Shown here: positions 13,701 to 23,963 of the stretch, piece by piece
How positions within the stretch are numbered: position 1 is the stretch's first letter
Layout of the letters: each line of letters starts with the position of its first letter
Origin: Fulvia fulva
Lineage: Eukaryota > Ascomycota > Dothideomycetes > Mycosphaerellales > Mycosphaerellaceae
Direction: 5' to 3'
Assembly: GCF_020509005.1 (NCBI RefSeq)
Contig: NC_063017.1
Location: 496,001-560,000, forward strand
DNA length: 64,000 nucleotides
Program-made: the position numbers and the translations under genes
Notes under the pieces: model-generated
What the model saw: only the letters and a program-made list of their open reading frames with translations
Databases searched by the model: none
What the model was told of the DNA's origin: nothing

Positions 13701-14715
13701 TCGTTCCCCGACCTAGGGTTAATATTTAGACGTAGTAGCGGTACCCTAACCGGATACTTAGACTCCGACTACGCGATAGATCGAGTAGATAGGGTCTTAA
13801 TTCTAGGATATGTCTAGCTAGTATACAGTACGCCTATATCCTAGATAAGTAAGAAGCAAAAGTCTATAGTAACCTCTACTATAGAGGTAGAGTTTATAGC
13901 GATAAACGCCGCCGCGAAACAATCCTAGTTCCTAGCGGCTATCCTCCGAGAGATAAACTACCCGGGGCTAGTAGGAGACTACTCTTTCTAACTAATAGTC
14001 CTAGCCGATAAGAGCACCGTCGACGAACTAAGACTAGTACGCCTTATAGGGTATAACTAGGCGGCTCTAACCTTAGTTAAGGACACCTATATCTACGAAA
14101 GATCTAAGTATATTAATATTGCCTATAACTATACTAGGTACCTCTAGTAGTAGAGGAAGATTAAAGTAGAGTACTACTATACTAAGGAGATAGTAGTAGA
14201 TAGTTTGACTAAACCGCTAGTAGGTCCCTAGTTCTAGACCTTCGTACGATAGCTATAGCTAGTATAGTAGGAACAATCGTTCCTTACCTTACGACCTAAG
14301 TAGGAGTATTACGAATATAGGTTAGTAGATATGTCGTACGGTACTAAGACTAACTTAGTATATACTAAGCTAGTCGAGACAATAGTACGGCAATACTACT
14401 AAGACACCGTACGAATAGTAGGAGCGACTTAGAGGACCTAAAGTCGCTTAGCTAGTTAGTACGAGACTATCGGAGGAACTGCCGCCGTAGGATAAGATAT
14501 AGGTAAAACCGATAAGTCGTAGTAAAACAGAACTAGGACTAGAGTAATATCCCTCTATATAGGAATAAGAGACGTAGTCTCTATACCGATAGTAGAGAAA
14601 CCTTTAGTACTAAATACTATTCTACTATATACCTTCGTATACTATATTAGTCCTTCCTCCTTCCCTATTACGTGTCCTAACTTCCGTATATATATATACT
14701 ATATCTATTTAATAT
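10755..14715 (+). mobile_element. Ty1/copia relic lacking gag (protease, integrase, RT, RNase H)
   Basis: The plus-strand reading frame, interrupted by many TAG/TAA codons, shows a copia protease at about 10,765 (LLDS.TSL-type), LFVPNLGVNLV at about 10,949-10,981, an integrase core from about 11,370, integrase C-terminus to about 12,000, RT at about 12,840-13,460 (KARLIVRGF near 12,868; catalytic YIDDI near 13,255) and RNase H at about 13,800-14,230, ending with a DSLTKPL-like signature. Gag is absent because gypsy B abuts the protease. Nonsense codons come mainly from CAG/TGG to TAG changes, the expected result of RIP. No LTRs of its own were recognised. Confidence 0.8.
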
Positions 14716-15469
14716 TCGTCGAGGAATTATATAAAGTTAATAGAGTCGGAGGTCAAGGTAAACTACTCTTCTTTAGGTAGTAGGTCCTTCTCGATCTCTT
14801 ACTATTCGGCGGCGAATACGTTCGAGTCGTCGTCGGAAGGGAAGGTACCTAGGGCGGTATCGACGCCTAGGTTATCGAGTATCTACGTTTTAGTAGATAT
14901 AGTTAGGAAAAGCTTAGCGCGTACGAGCGACTAATACTTATACTTACTAAGATCTAGATAAAGAGGTTGCTTAGGTAAGAGCACCCCGTTAGTAGTACTA
15001 CCGGGTATAGCTATATTATACTATTACGTAGTAGATAAGACTACTCTCTTAGTAGGTATATAAGGGCCCTATAAGATTAGGGAGGCGCGCGTTTTACGTA
15101 AAGGAGAGAGATGATCTATTAACTTAACTAATACGCTTATTTATACGACTATAGTTGTTATTAATACGCCTATACGCGCGACTCGACGGTTAGTAACTAT
15201 AGTAAACTTAACCTACCTTAACGCGTACTTTACTAGTACGATTTAATTATAACTACTAGCCTAACTAGATAGGCCGCTTATAAGACTAAACAAACTATTA
15301 CGGGTAGTGATCTATAAGACGATAGTATAGGGTTACCGTAAAATAAGCGTTGTTTAGTAAGGCTACGAAAGAGAAGCGCAAAGCGCGCGAGATATATAGG
15401 GAAGCGCTAAGGCGCTAGTACGCGGGGAAGAGCCGCGGCGCGATGTTACGGTAGTAGTAAACCGTAACA
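14716..15469 (-). repeat. Terminal segment of gypsy B (gag start plus LTR), copy 2
   Basis: This is a direct repeat of 9,964-10,754. Its outer end on the minus strand starts TGTTACGG, a canonical TG-type LTR terminus, followed by an inverted ccgtaac echo about 20 bp inside. It consists of the gag N-terminus plus LTR only. The 134-bp duplication of copy 1 is absent. Confidence 0.7.
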
Positions 15470-15905
15470 CTACTCCTATAGCTATTACTCCTAGAATATA
15501 CGGTACGTACTTCTCGTCTATCTAAGGTAGTCGCTAGGAAGGGGGGAGTAGATAGTAAAGGCGAGGAATCGGACGATTAGGGTACTTCTTAATAACCTTA
15601 AGGACCTACGGCGTATTACGAACTAGATACTAGAGAAGGGCTAGCTAGAATAGTACCGCCTAGTAGGAGTAGTATAGGAAGAGAGGATACGGCGTAGCGC
15701 GATAAGACCGGCTAGGAGCGGGGGCTAACGGGGTAGTAATATACACTACGTACGTTTAGAGGGAAAGCTAATCTAGATAAGGAGAAGTCGGGGGCGGAAA
15801 GGGTTTTTATCTATTCGGGTTTCTCTTTATATATAATAATGGAAATATACCTATATAGGCCGAATAGGGTCCTAGAATAGAGGAATAACAAATCTATCTA
15901 TCTAT
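15470..15905 (+). mobile_element. LINE (Tad-like) 3' end fragment 1 with (atct)n tail
   Basis: The end of this segment (about 15,841-15,905) has an aatatacctatataggccg stretch followed by a short atctatctatct run. A related arrangement closes the next fragment at about 16,676-16,750. Short simple-repeat tails are typical of fungal non-LTR elements. The upstream part is RIP-degraded and has no readable domain. Confidence 0.45.
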
Positions 15906-16750
15906 CTAGCCCTATAGAAGTAGTAGGACCTACAGAAGTTTAAAGAACTAATAGAACAGCTATACCTAGCCTAGTAGGAACAGGACAGAAGGGCTTAAGG
16001 GAGAGGATTAGTAGCTAGCTAAGGGAAGAAGCAATAGTCTCTAGCTAAAAGGATAGTAGGACTCCTCTAGAAGACTAAATAGACAAGAATCCTATAGAGG
16101 CTAGGAACCCCAAAGGCACTCTAACAGTTTGGTAGCCACAACTACCTACTATACTCGGACCTGACTAGGTCAGAAGCAAGTATAGTAATATAAATCCGCT
16201 CTGAATATATCGGAGTCAGGGCATACCTATATTAGAGAAAAGTCCTAGGTATCGAAGACAAGAGTTGCCTATACGGCTACCTGTCCTAGAATGTCGAACA
16301 TAGACTTCTAGTTTACAAAGAATAGAGTATAGGGAGAGGTGAATAGAGGGTAAGGGCAAGGAATAGAAACTTCTAAGCCATAATTAGCAATAAGGGAGAC
16401 CTCTCGAGAATTATACGGTAGATTATCTACTAAGGATTTTTGGAGCAGTTCTCTCTTACTAGGGAAACAGAGAGATAGATTGAGGAGAGAAAGAAGGAGG
16501 AGGAGAGTAGGAAGAGGGGGACAACTCTAGGGTTATAGACAAGGTAGTTAGAGGCTAACTACTATAACACTAGTACACCCTAATAGAAGGAAAACTAAGA
16601 ACTTATAGCAAGGAAACTATTAGAGAAGGAGAGGAGGTTTTTACCTAGGAATAGGTTTCCTACCTTATGTAGTAACATATATAGATATAAACCTGTATAG
16701 GCCGGAGGGCACTACAACGGGTAAATGAATTATCTATCTATCTATTTATA
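15906..16750 (+). mobile_element. LINE (Tad-like) 3' end fragment 2, C-terminal ORF2 remnant and (atct)n tail
   Basis: The plus-strand translation at about 16,100-16,325 resembles the conserved C-terminal part of fungal LINE polyproteins: a GTPKAL...GSHNYLLYSDL stretch, a SEASIVIQIRSEYIGVRAYL stretch, then a Cys/His-containing segment ending NVEHRLLVYKE. The region ends with the motif tataggccgg...actacaacgggtaaatgaatt and an atctatctatct tail. Internal TAG codons show it is dead. It is 5' truncated, as is usual for LINE insertions. Confidence 0.55.
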
Positions 16751-17587
16751 AACGTTAAAAGAGAGGTTATTTTTAGATAAAGGTAGATCTAGTATATTCT
16801 AAAAGCGAAGCGTACGCGAGATTTCTCCTTACTTCGATTACTTATTACGTAGTTACTATATACTAATATACTATAATAGCTATATCGTTTAGACGGCCTC
16901 GCTAAGACGAGTATAATAAATAGCTTTTTTATATATATAGCGTATATATAGCGTACGTACTAGGTAGGGCGCTTTTTATAATCTCGAGTTAAGTCGTTTT
17001 AAAATTCAAAGTTATACCGTCCCTTTTATAGGGTTAAATAGGATTACTAAACTTAAAGAGTAGCTTCGAGATAACGAATTTTATACTTATTACCCGGCCC
17101 GTACTTACTATATATCCTATAGTAATAGATAATATATAGCTTATTTTACTCGTACTATTATAACGAATCTAGTACTATACTTTATATTATTATCTAGCTA
17201 ATAGTTATAGCGCGCTTATCTCGAACGTCTCTCGAGATATACTACTTACAATTTCTACCTCGAGCGCGCGATATATACTCTATATATATACCCGATATCT
17301 ATACTAATCGAGTCGCCGATCTTAAAAGAGCTAGATAGGCTATATATCTAAAGATTTAATAATATAGCGGTACTACGCTCGTAAGCCTTCGAGATTTCGA
17401 GGTTAGTTTTTAGATAAAGGTAGATCTAGTGTATTATAATAACAAAAGTAACGCGTAAAGACGCGATCTATACCTAGTAATTACGCGTCAGAAATGGACT
17501 TATATAATATCAAATAAGTACCGTTAGATTTATCGTAGCGAGAGGAGTAAAACGAGCTATATATTGTCTATATACGGTATATAGCGA
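16751..17587. repeat. Very AT-rich RIP-degraded segment bounded by a 36-bp direct repeat
   Basis: No coding signal is visible. A near-identical segment of about 36 bp (core tagataaaggtagatctag) occurs at 16,763-16,798 and 17,399-17,436, about 637 bp apart in the same orientation. This could mark terminal repeats of a small unidentified element. The AT-rich block ends near 17,580, where the composition returns to normal. Confidence 0.5.
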
Positions 17588-17789
17588 GTGCGCGCCGAGA
17601 GGGTGTACTTTAGACAGCTTCAAAGCCCGGCGAAAAGCGTCCCGACCCTTAAGTCCAAAAGAATAAGAAGCCTGGCCTGCCAAGAGACAAACGCCCAGAA
17701 TCGGTTCGAACCTAGCTTAGGGGGAGAGTTGAACATACATAAGCCGCTACAATATGCAGATCCATGGAGGGTCCTCACCTTTTTCTGCG

Positions 17790-18643
17790 AAACGCCTCAA
17801 CCCTGACAACTACTTCCAAGCCATCGAACAAGCGGCGTTCTCTCCCTTCAACATGGTCACCGGCATCGGACCCAGTGCGGACATCATGCTTCAAGCACGT
17901 ATGTTCAGCTACCCCGACGCTGCTCGATATCGCGTCCTACCTCCTAAATCAGACCGCTGCTATCGCTCGGTGTCGATGGTGTTGAAGTGAAGCCACCAAG
18001 ATCCGAGCTTGCGAGCTTGCGTCGACACCTAAGGCACGAAAGGTCCAGCAAGCTTCGGTAGGAGCGTCTGATTTAGGAGGTAGATCGCGTCGGGCCCAAC
18101 TACCAGCAACGGCCATGCAACGCCGCACGCCCCAAACTCTACTCCCCATACCAACGTGACGGACCTGGCACGATCAAGGGCAACTATGGCGGTGACCCGA
18201 ACTACGTCCGCAGCGCTTTCCGCCCTATTAAGCAGATCCACTCGACGGATGTCAGCTTCAACGAGTGGCATGTCAAGGTTCAGGCGTTCAGCAGCCAGGT
18301 CACTGATGATGATTTTACGCAGCCGAAGGAGTTGTCGAAGTTGTTTAAGCGTGATGGTGTGGATGAGGAGCTTGTACATAATTTGGGCGTACACATTAGC
18401 GGCGCTGTCAAGCCGGTGCAGGACAAGGCTGTTGAGGTGTGGAGTAAGGTTGACAAAGAGCTTGGGGAGAGGTTAAGAGCCGCACTTGACGGGGAGCACA
18501 GGGATGCGGAACCTGGCCATCATGAATATAATGCGTTTCACGACTCCAGCCCTTCGGGGCCCTGGATAACCCTCCAAGCAGATATTGCACACTCACAAAT
18601 CCAGCGGCGGTATCCCAAACCCTGCCTCCCTGCCCAGCAGTGA
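17790..18643 (+). pseudogene. Catalase pseudogene, 5' truncated and split by a MITE
   Basis: The translation resumes heme-catalase sequence at [17 protein letters not shown] (from about 17,795), continues with NMVTGIGPS and [16 protein letters not shown], and is interrupted at 17,937 by a 147-bp insertion. It continues after 18,091 with GPNYQQ, NPYQRDG-like SPYQRDG, and a C-terminal helical region with [24 protein letters not shown] corresponds to the conserved proximal heme-ligand segment, where the Tyr is axial ligand in this family. The N-terminal half (catalytic His and Asn) is absent: upstream sequence is unrelated and then merges into the RIP block. The insertion plus its 8-bp duplication totals 155 bp and shifts the frame. 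The 3' end overlaps the tail of the next gene on the opposite strand. Non-functional with high confidence. Confidence 0.85.
17937..18083. mobile_element. 147-bp hAT-like MITE inserted in the catalase gene
   Basis: Perfect 18-bp terminal inverted repeats are present: ctacctcctaaatcagac at 17,937-17,954 and its reverse complement at 18,066-18,083. The inverted similarity extends imperfectly about 10 bp further in. The element is flanked by an exact 8-bp direct duplication, atcgcgtc, at 17,929-17,936 and 18,084-18,091. An 8-bp target duplication with short inverted termini is the signature of hAT-superfamily transposons. The element has no coding capacity, so it must be mobilised in trans. Confidence 0.9.
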
Positions 18644-19215
18644 CCCGTTCACATACCCGAGAATCTTGGAGATACGACACGTACTCTCGTCGAACTCGTG
18701 GATCTCGCGCACGTGGACTGCTTGCAGCACCAGGCGGTCGGTCTGCACCCGCGTTAGCGGCGCGTGTATGGGCCTCTGAAAACAACACCTCTTACCTGGA
18801 TGAAATCGGACGTGACCGTGCCATTGCTATTCACAATATAACTATCGGACCCCTCCGGCACGCCAGCATCGAGAACAGTGGCGAGCCCGACCAGCTCTAG
18901 GCAAACTGTGCTGTCTGTTACGCCGACGTTGACGGGAGGGAGTTGGAAGCCTAATTCTGCTGGTCTGGGTGGTGGATGTCAGCGTCGAACATCTTACAAC
19001 ACTGGCAGATTCCCATACGTGATGATAAAAGTTCTAGACGCCAACAGCGTTAAGGGAATCTTATTGGCATCTTCGAAGTTGTGAGAGCGGATGGTTGCGA
19101 TCTCTTGTTTGCAGGCGGCGATTTTCTGTTCGGCGGCGCAGGATTGTCGTTTGGATGGGGTGGTTGCTGCGAAGGTGAGGTATGAGAGGAGTGCGATTAT
19201 GGTTGGGAGATACAT
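18593..19215 (-). CDS. Small secreted protein, three exons (about 171 aa)
   Basis: Proposed exons are 19,215-19,019, 18,964-18,796 and 18,742-18,593. Intron 1 (54 nt) starts GTATGG, has a CTGAC branch and ends CAG. Intron 2 (53 nt) starts GTAAGA, has CTAAC and ends TGCAG. The joined frame is open with 171 codons. The protein begins with a hydrophobic signal peptide (MYLPTIIALLSYLTFAA) followed by a KRQ Kex2-type site. Four Cys remain after cleavage, and one NGT and one NGS sequon are present. I recognise no domain. Size, secretion and position at the edge of a RIP-degraded repeat block make it a candidate effector or cell-surface protein, which is inference. Its last exon overlaps the dead catalase tail by about 50 bp. 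Confidence 0.65.
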
Positions 19216-19962
19216 GGTGAGTAGGCGACGGGTTGGATGGAGATCAACAGGAACACGAAGACGAAGACGCAAGATCAAACTTCTGGTTTCCAGCAGGAAC
19301 TCCCTCTATTGATGAACCAGCTCAATCAAGTCCGGAAAACAAGACCCGGCGCATACCATGCGACCTCATCAGGGCTCGAAATTTGCTTTATGGTCAAGCC
19401 GGCTCGTCATTGACGATCTGCCATTTGCAGTCTAGTGACGGTCAAGCTGGTGGTAAGCGAGTGTTGGTTCTTCTGCCCAGCACCCGTCGGAGTGGAAGAG
19501 GTGTAAATGCTGCATGGTGGGCTTCAGCCTCATCCGTGACCCGAATTTTGTTTGCAGCCAAAGCACGGCATTGTGCTTGAGGGGAACGCCTCATGACGGT
19601 GATGTGTTGCATGCCGGTAAATGATGCCGGTGATGTCGAAGGCTGTGGTTCGAGGGAGAGGTATGTCGATGTCGACGGCGGACTGCCAGGAATCTGGCTT
19701 GGTGCTGTGTTACAGGTTCACCGATGGAAGAAGGACGTCTGCCTTGTATTGAGGACCGTGGCCGGCAAATATTAATAGAGATCGCAGCAAACAGAGGCAA
19801 TTCTTCCAGTGAGATCAGCCCAAACGTTACGCCATACCTTCATCAGAGGAGAACCTCGGTCGACTTATCCGACAACAAGCAAGCTCCGACAAACAGATCG
19901 GACCAAGCCTCTCCATTGAACTCGATATTTGAGATACAGTCAAAAGGACTACGGATGCAACC
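19216..19962. other. Divergent intergenic region
   Basis: This lies between the secreted protein (minus) and the dioxygenase (plus) and presumably holds both promoters. Short overlapping reading frames are present but show no domain, signal peptide or consistent splice pattern. Confidence 0.4.
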
Positions 19963-20940
19963 ATGGGTCTGAGACTGAGACACCCAGTCGGTCTCCTCCG
20001 TGCCTGCAGAAGGAACACCTCCTCATCATCGAGATCATTTGCCACCGCCATTCAAGATGGCTTGCAGGTCAAGCCCATTGCGGGTTCGCTGGGCGCTCAA
20101 ATCACAGGCATCGACCTGCGCTCCATAACAGAAAAGCAAACACGAGAAGTCCGCGAGGCTTGGCTCAAGCACAAGGTCATCTTCCTGCGAAGACATGAGC
20201 TCGATCCTGGACAGTACCTCAACTTCGCCAGGACCATCGGCAAGCCGAGCCCATACCCAATGGTGCCTGGCATCGAGGGCTACCCAGACATCACCCATGT
20301 CCTGAAGCGAGAACATGAAACCACCAACTTTGGCGGAATCTGGCATAGCGATACTGTGTAGCTGGAGACACCTCCCATGGCCACTATGCTTCTAGCCCGC
20401 GAGCTGCCGCCGTTTGGTGGCGATACGCTCTTCGCGAACCAGGTGGCTGCGCATGAGGCTTTGTCTGAAGGCTTGAAGAAGACGTTGTCGAACTTGACGT
20501 GCGTGCACACATCGTCGAAAGCCGCAGCGTCCAAGACTCGTGAGGATAGGATTAATGATTCTGGCCATAAGGCGGAGGTGCTCATATCTTATCACCCGGC
20601 TGTGCGGACGCATCCCGAGACTGGCAAGAAGAGTTTGTATTTGAACGTGGCGCATACTGATCGCTTTGATGGATGGAGTACAGAGGAGAGTGCTCCGTTG
20701 CTGAATTATCTTCATCAACACCAGGTTAAGCCGGAGTTTACGTGTCGTTTCCGGTGGCAGGTTGGAGATCTGGCGATATGGTATGTCATCAGGAGACTGC
20801 GAGGTTGGCTCCCTGGAAATGTTGTGCTGATGACAGATTGTAGGGATAATAGAGTCGTTCTCCACAATCCTGTTAATGACTATCATGGCTACAAGCGTAG
20901 CATGCTTCGTATCACGCTGGCTGGTGACAAGCCAGTTTGA
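19963..20940 (+). pseudogene. TauD/TfdA-family 2-oxoglutarate dioxygenase with an internal nonsense codon
   Basis: The family oxidises substrates such as taurine or other sulfonates using Fe(II) and 2-oxoglutarate. Exon 1 is 19,963-20,780, followed by a 63-nt intron (GTATGT...GCTGAT...TTGTAG, 20,781-20,843) and exon 2 to 20,940, about 304 codons, a normal family length. Visible motifs are the LGAQITGIDL N-terminal strand, the HSD iron-binding pair near 20,346, PPFGGDT, YLNVAHTDRF, and the distal VVLHNPV His followed by KRSMLRITL carrying the Arg for 2-oxoglutarate. The N-terminus is basic and Ser-rich, possibly mitochondrial. A TAG codon at 20,359-20,361 directly after HSDTV interrupts an otherwise intact frame where relatives usually have an aromatic residue. 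It is either a recent pseudogene or a single-base sequence error. Confidence 0.8.
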
Positions 20941-21901
20941 GATAAAACAGCTTCGGCATTTGATGCTCGTGCTGTGGAGCGCGGTTACATGAAGGCCAAA
21001 CTATTTGGCCGTGATCATAGCAAAGTCATCATCACCGGCGATAAAGTCTTCGACTTCCCAGCCTCCATCGTCCCCATCCTTACAGCTAAAGCGGCGGCAT
21101 GGCCAACAAAACCCCCGCCCTTCCCCTCCGACTAGGCGATACTTCAACCGAGGAAATCGAACAAACCACCAGATACCAGCCGTCTCATCATCGGTGAGAG
21201 TCTCAAGAAGCTCTCGCTCACTCGACCCAACCAGACTGGGATTAGAGGCCATGGGACGGGTGGAATTACGACTATCGCGGGCGGTATACCTGTGAGGATA
21301 GCGTTGGCGAGGAAATTGATGGGCGACTTGCTGAGGGGCTGGGACTTTCCATCATGGGTCGTTGCGAGCCAGGTGGGATCGAGTGGTATCATGGTCGGGT
21401 CAAGGAGGAGCTTGATAAGGATCATGGGATGGACAATCTTGGCAATATTATATTGTCATCTTGCGGCAACAAGGACGCCGTATTACTGAAGCTGCTGGTG
21501 GAGACCAGAACATCGAACATGCCTAACATCAGTCCATGTCAGCATGCATGATTCGTCGTCATCAACAGCTTGTGGTACAGCTTCCGCTTCTGGTGTTTGT
21601 ACGCCTCGTGCTCGATTTCGGGGGGTCCAAGCTCCGCGTAAATCTCGAGATGGTGTAGGGTGGTCGACCGCCTTCATTGGCTAAAGGAACAGCGGAGCTA
21701 GCAGATGTCTGTCTGCGAATTTCTGCATTGCCTAAATCGGTAGGACACAGCAGACGTTGTGTCCATGCACCGCAGAGGCAAGCTGTCGTGAAAGACCAAC
21801 AAGTGGACATGGTATTCTGCATCGTGCCAATCGAATAGTGCATGTTCTAAACGCAAGCTGTACCGCGATTCTGAGAGAATTAGTCGCTGCGTCCCAGCTG
21901 G
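20941..21901. other. Intergenic region, possible decayed sequence
   Basis: No gene could be supported. Overlapping plus-strand frames at about 21,000-21,550 look partly protein-like but carry stops and have no recognisable domain. This could be eroded coding sequence or chance. Confidence 0.3.
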
Positions 21902-22941
21902 CTAAAAGCCATAAAGCCCCGCCCCTTGAGTCTTCTTCTGCTCATTAGCAGTCGCCTGAGACTCCAAATATATCGCCAACAGATTCCCCATATACCCCGG
22001 CGCCGTCTTCGCCGCATTAATCGCCGCTGAAATACACTGCGGCGGATACGAGGCTCCAATCTTCTCCATCAACGTCTGACAGACTTGAAAGTGGCCGTTC
22101 CGTGCACCGATTACTAAAGGGTCCAGACGTGGCAGGTCACACATCTCATACATGGTGTTATTGTTTAGCGCGGACAGGATCCCGAATTGACTCCCTTGAG
22201 CAGCGTATGTTCCCAGTGAGGCGAGGCGCAGGGGAGGCTCTGCGGCGGATGGGAGCTGGCGGAAGGAGTGGCCTTCGTCGGTGCCTTGGGTCTTGCAGTC
22301 GGCGCAGACGTCGTGGTCGGGGCAGGAGAGGCATTTCCAACGGATCCCTCGGAGGTAGGATTTGCCGCAGCTGTCGCAGGATGCACAGTGGAAGACTCTG
22401 GAATAGTCCTGAGTTGCGGCCTGAGGTTGAGGTGGTGGTGCGCTTGCTACGCCTTCTTGGCGGGGCGGTAGATCAGGTCGTGGGCGCTGACCAGATGCTG
22501 GGGGAGCGGTGCTTGGAGCGGGAGGTGCACTGCTGGTCTGCTGTTCGCGAGCTGCTGCTGCGGCTTCGTGTTGATAGTAGTGATGGTATGTGTTGGCTGC
22601 GCTGAAATCAGCAAGGAGAATTCCAGGCGACAGTTGCTACGACACGGACCATAGTACACATTCCCGTTGTACAGCTGAGCCTGGTCACTGGCATGAGTCC
22701 GGTAGTCATCACCTTGAATGTGGTTGCCATTATGCTGTCGCGAATTACCCGTCGCAGTGGCGCCAGTATACTGGGCACCTAGACTGCTCATAATCTGAGT
22801 CGGATCAAAAGCAGGAGCAGCATACTGCGGTGCTGCGTAAGGGTAGCCGGCTCCTGCATACAACTGCCCTGGGTCGTAACCAGGAGGTGCGATCTTGTTC
22901 GCCAAGTAGTTGAAAAACTTGTTAGTCTTGGAGCCCGACAT
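21902..22941 (-). CDS. ZZ-type zinc-finger protein (about 331 aa)
   Basis: Proposed exon 1 is 22,941-22,646 and exon 2 is 22,601-21,902, joined across a 44-nt intron (GTGTCG...TTTCAG). A 53-nt alternative, using GTCCGT and CGCAG, also keeps the frame. The N-terminus is Pro/Gly/Tyr/Ala-rich and disordered with an Ala/Gln-rich stretch. A ZZ finger follows at about residues 165-210: FHCASCDSCGKSYL, KCLSC, VCADC, then GHSF, giving the expected CxxC pairs and a terminal His. The C-terminal about 80 residues look helical (DPLVIGARNGHFQVCQTL). ZZ fingers bind protein N-termini or partners such as ubiquitin-like modifiers. The specific function here is unknown. The long plus-strand frame over the same bases is a shadow. 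Confidence 0.7.
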
Positions 22942-23963
22942 CTGGAGCTGTCAAAGCCGCGTATGCTCACAGCATGCCGATCTATGTTGATGGACGAAAG
23001 ACGTCCCTGCAAGAAGCTGCGGTGCTGTCTTCAGCTGAGCGAAGCGTCGAGCGGCACCCTGGGCGAGTCGGGTCGAAAGATGGCCTCCACGGCAAGACTC
23101 ACCACGACGCCTATATTGGGCACACCTGTTCTCCTTTCGTCTTCCGAGTGGTGGCACAGTATCGTGGCTCTGCTCCGGAATGCGGCTTCATTGGCAGGAC
23201 CTGAGACTAATTCATGCAGAGCAGAAACGTGGCGTTCAGCTGTGTGACTTCGTGCAGCACACTTTCAAGCGAGGCAGCTCTGGCCAAAGCAGCTTCCCAT
23301 CAGTCGGCAGTGACGATTCGGCAGTAAGACGATCTCGTCTTTGGAGTGAATCATATATCGACATGCCACTTCCACGACTTCCAAGTGCTGATTTCACCTA
23401 CCGTATCGAGACTGTCTTGTGTGACAATTACTCTGGCATCTCAAAGAAGGTGGCGGTTCCTGTGGCTGCGATCTCGGATTGTCAGGCGAGACTTTGTGGA
23501 TGCAAGATGTAAGCGACGTTATCGCATTGATCTTGTGGCGATGGTTTCATGTTGCACGTCGTGGACTGCATTCCGCTTCCCTTTCGCATATTATGCTTTG
23601 GCAACCATGAATGCCAGAACATTAGCAAAGTGTAGATCGTGTCGGCCGTGACGGGTCCGATGGTCATGTCGATGAAACAGAGGAAGTGTGTAATGGAATT
23701 GAAGTGCCACGCTGAGGCAGTCGCTGATTGAGCACGGTCCAGGTGGCAAACACGATCGCAGACACAAATGTGACCGTCAAATAGCAACAGGTGCAAGATT
23801 ATCCGGAGACCGTGATACCGAGTCTACATGAGAGCGAGTGGACATGAGTCTATTATGAACAGAACGAGCCAGCGTTCCATTGCCGTCTGCATCTAAGTCT
23901 CTACGTGCCAAAGCCCTCACCCCAACCGACAATACACAAGTCTCCACACATCAGCCTGATTCT
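22942..23963. other. Intergenic region without a supported gene
   Basis: Plus-strand frames at 22,974-23,204 and 23,180-23,512 are weakly protein-like but could not be joined by convincing splice sites, and no domain is visible. They may be remnants of one gene. The region would contain the promoter of the ZZ-finger gene. Confidence 0.3.

Noticed and set aside
1..17587. Short open frames of 60-103 codons in the repeat block
   Set aside because: They are fragments of RIP-mutated retroelement domains or random frames, not genes. No CRISPR array, rRNA or tRNA gene was recognised anywhere in the window.
20781..20843. Continuous reading through the dioxygenase intron
   Set aside because: The 63-nt stretch has no stop, but it has GTATGT, a CTGAT branch and TAG ends, and it interrupts the conserved DLAIW-DNRVVLHNP junction, so it is an intron.
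22102..22605. 167-codon plus-strand frame opposite the ZZ-finger gene
   Set aside because: Arg/Gly/Leu-rich shadow; the minus strand carries a clear ZZ zinc finger through the same bases.
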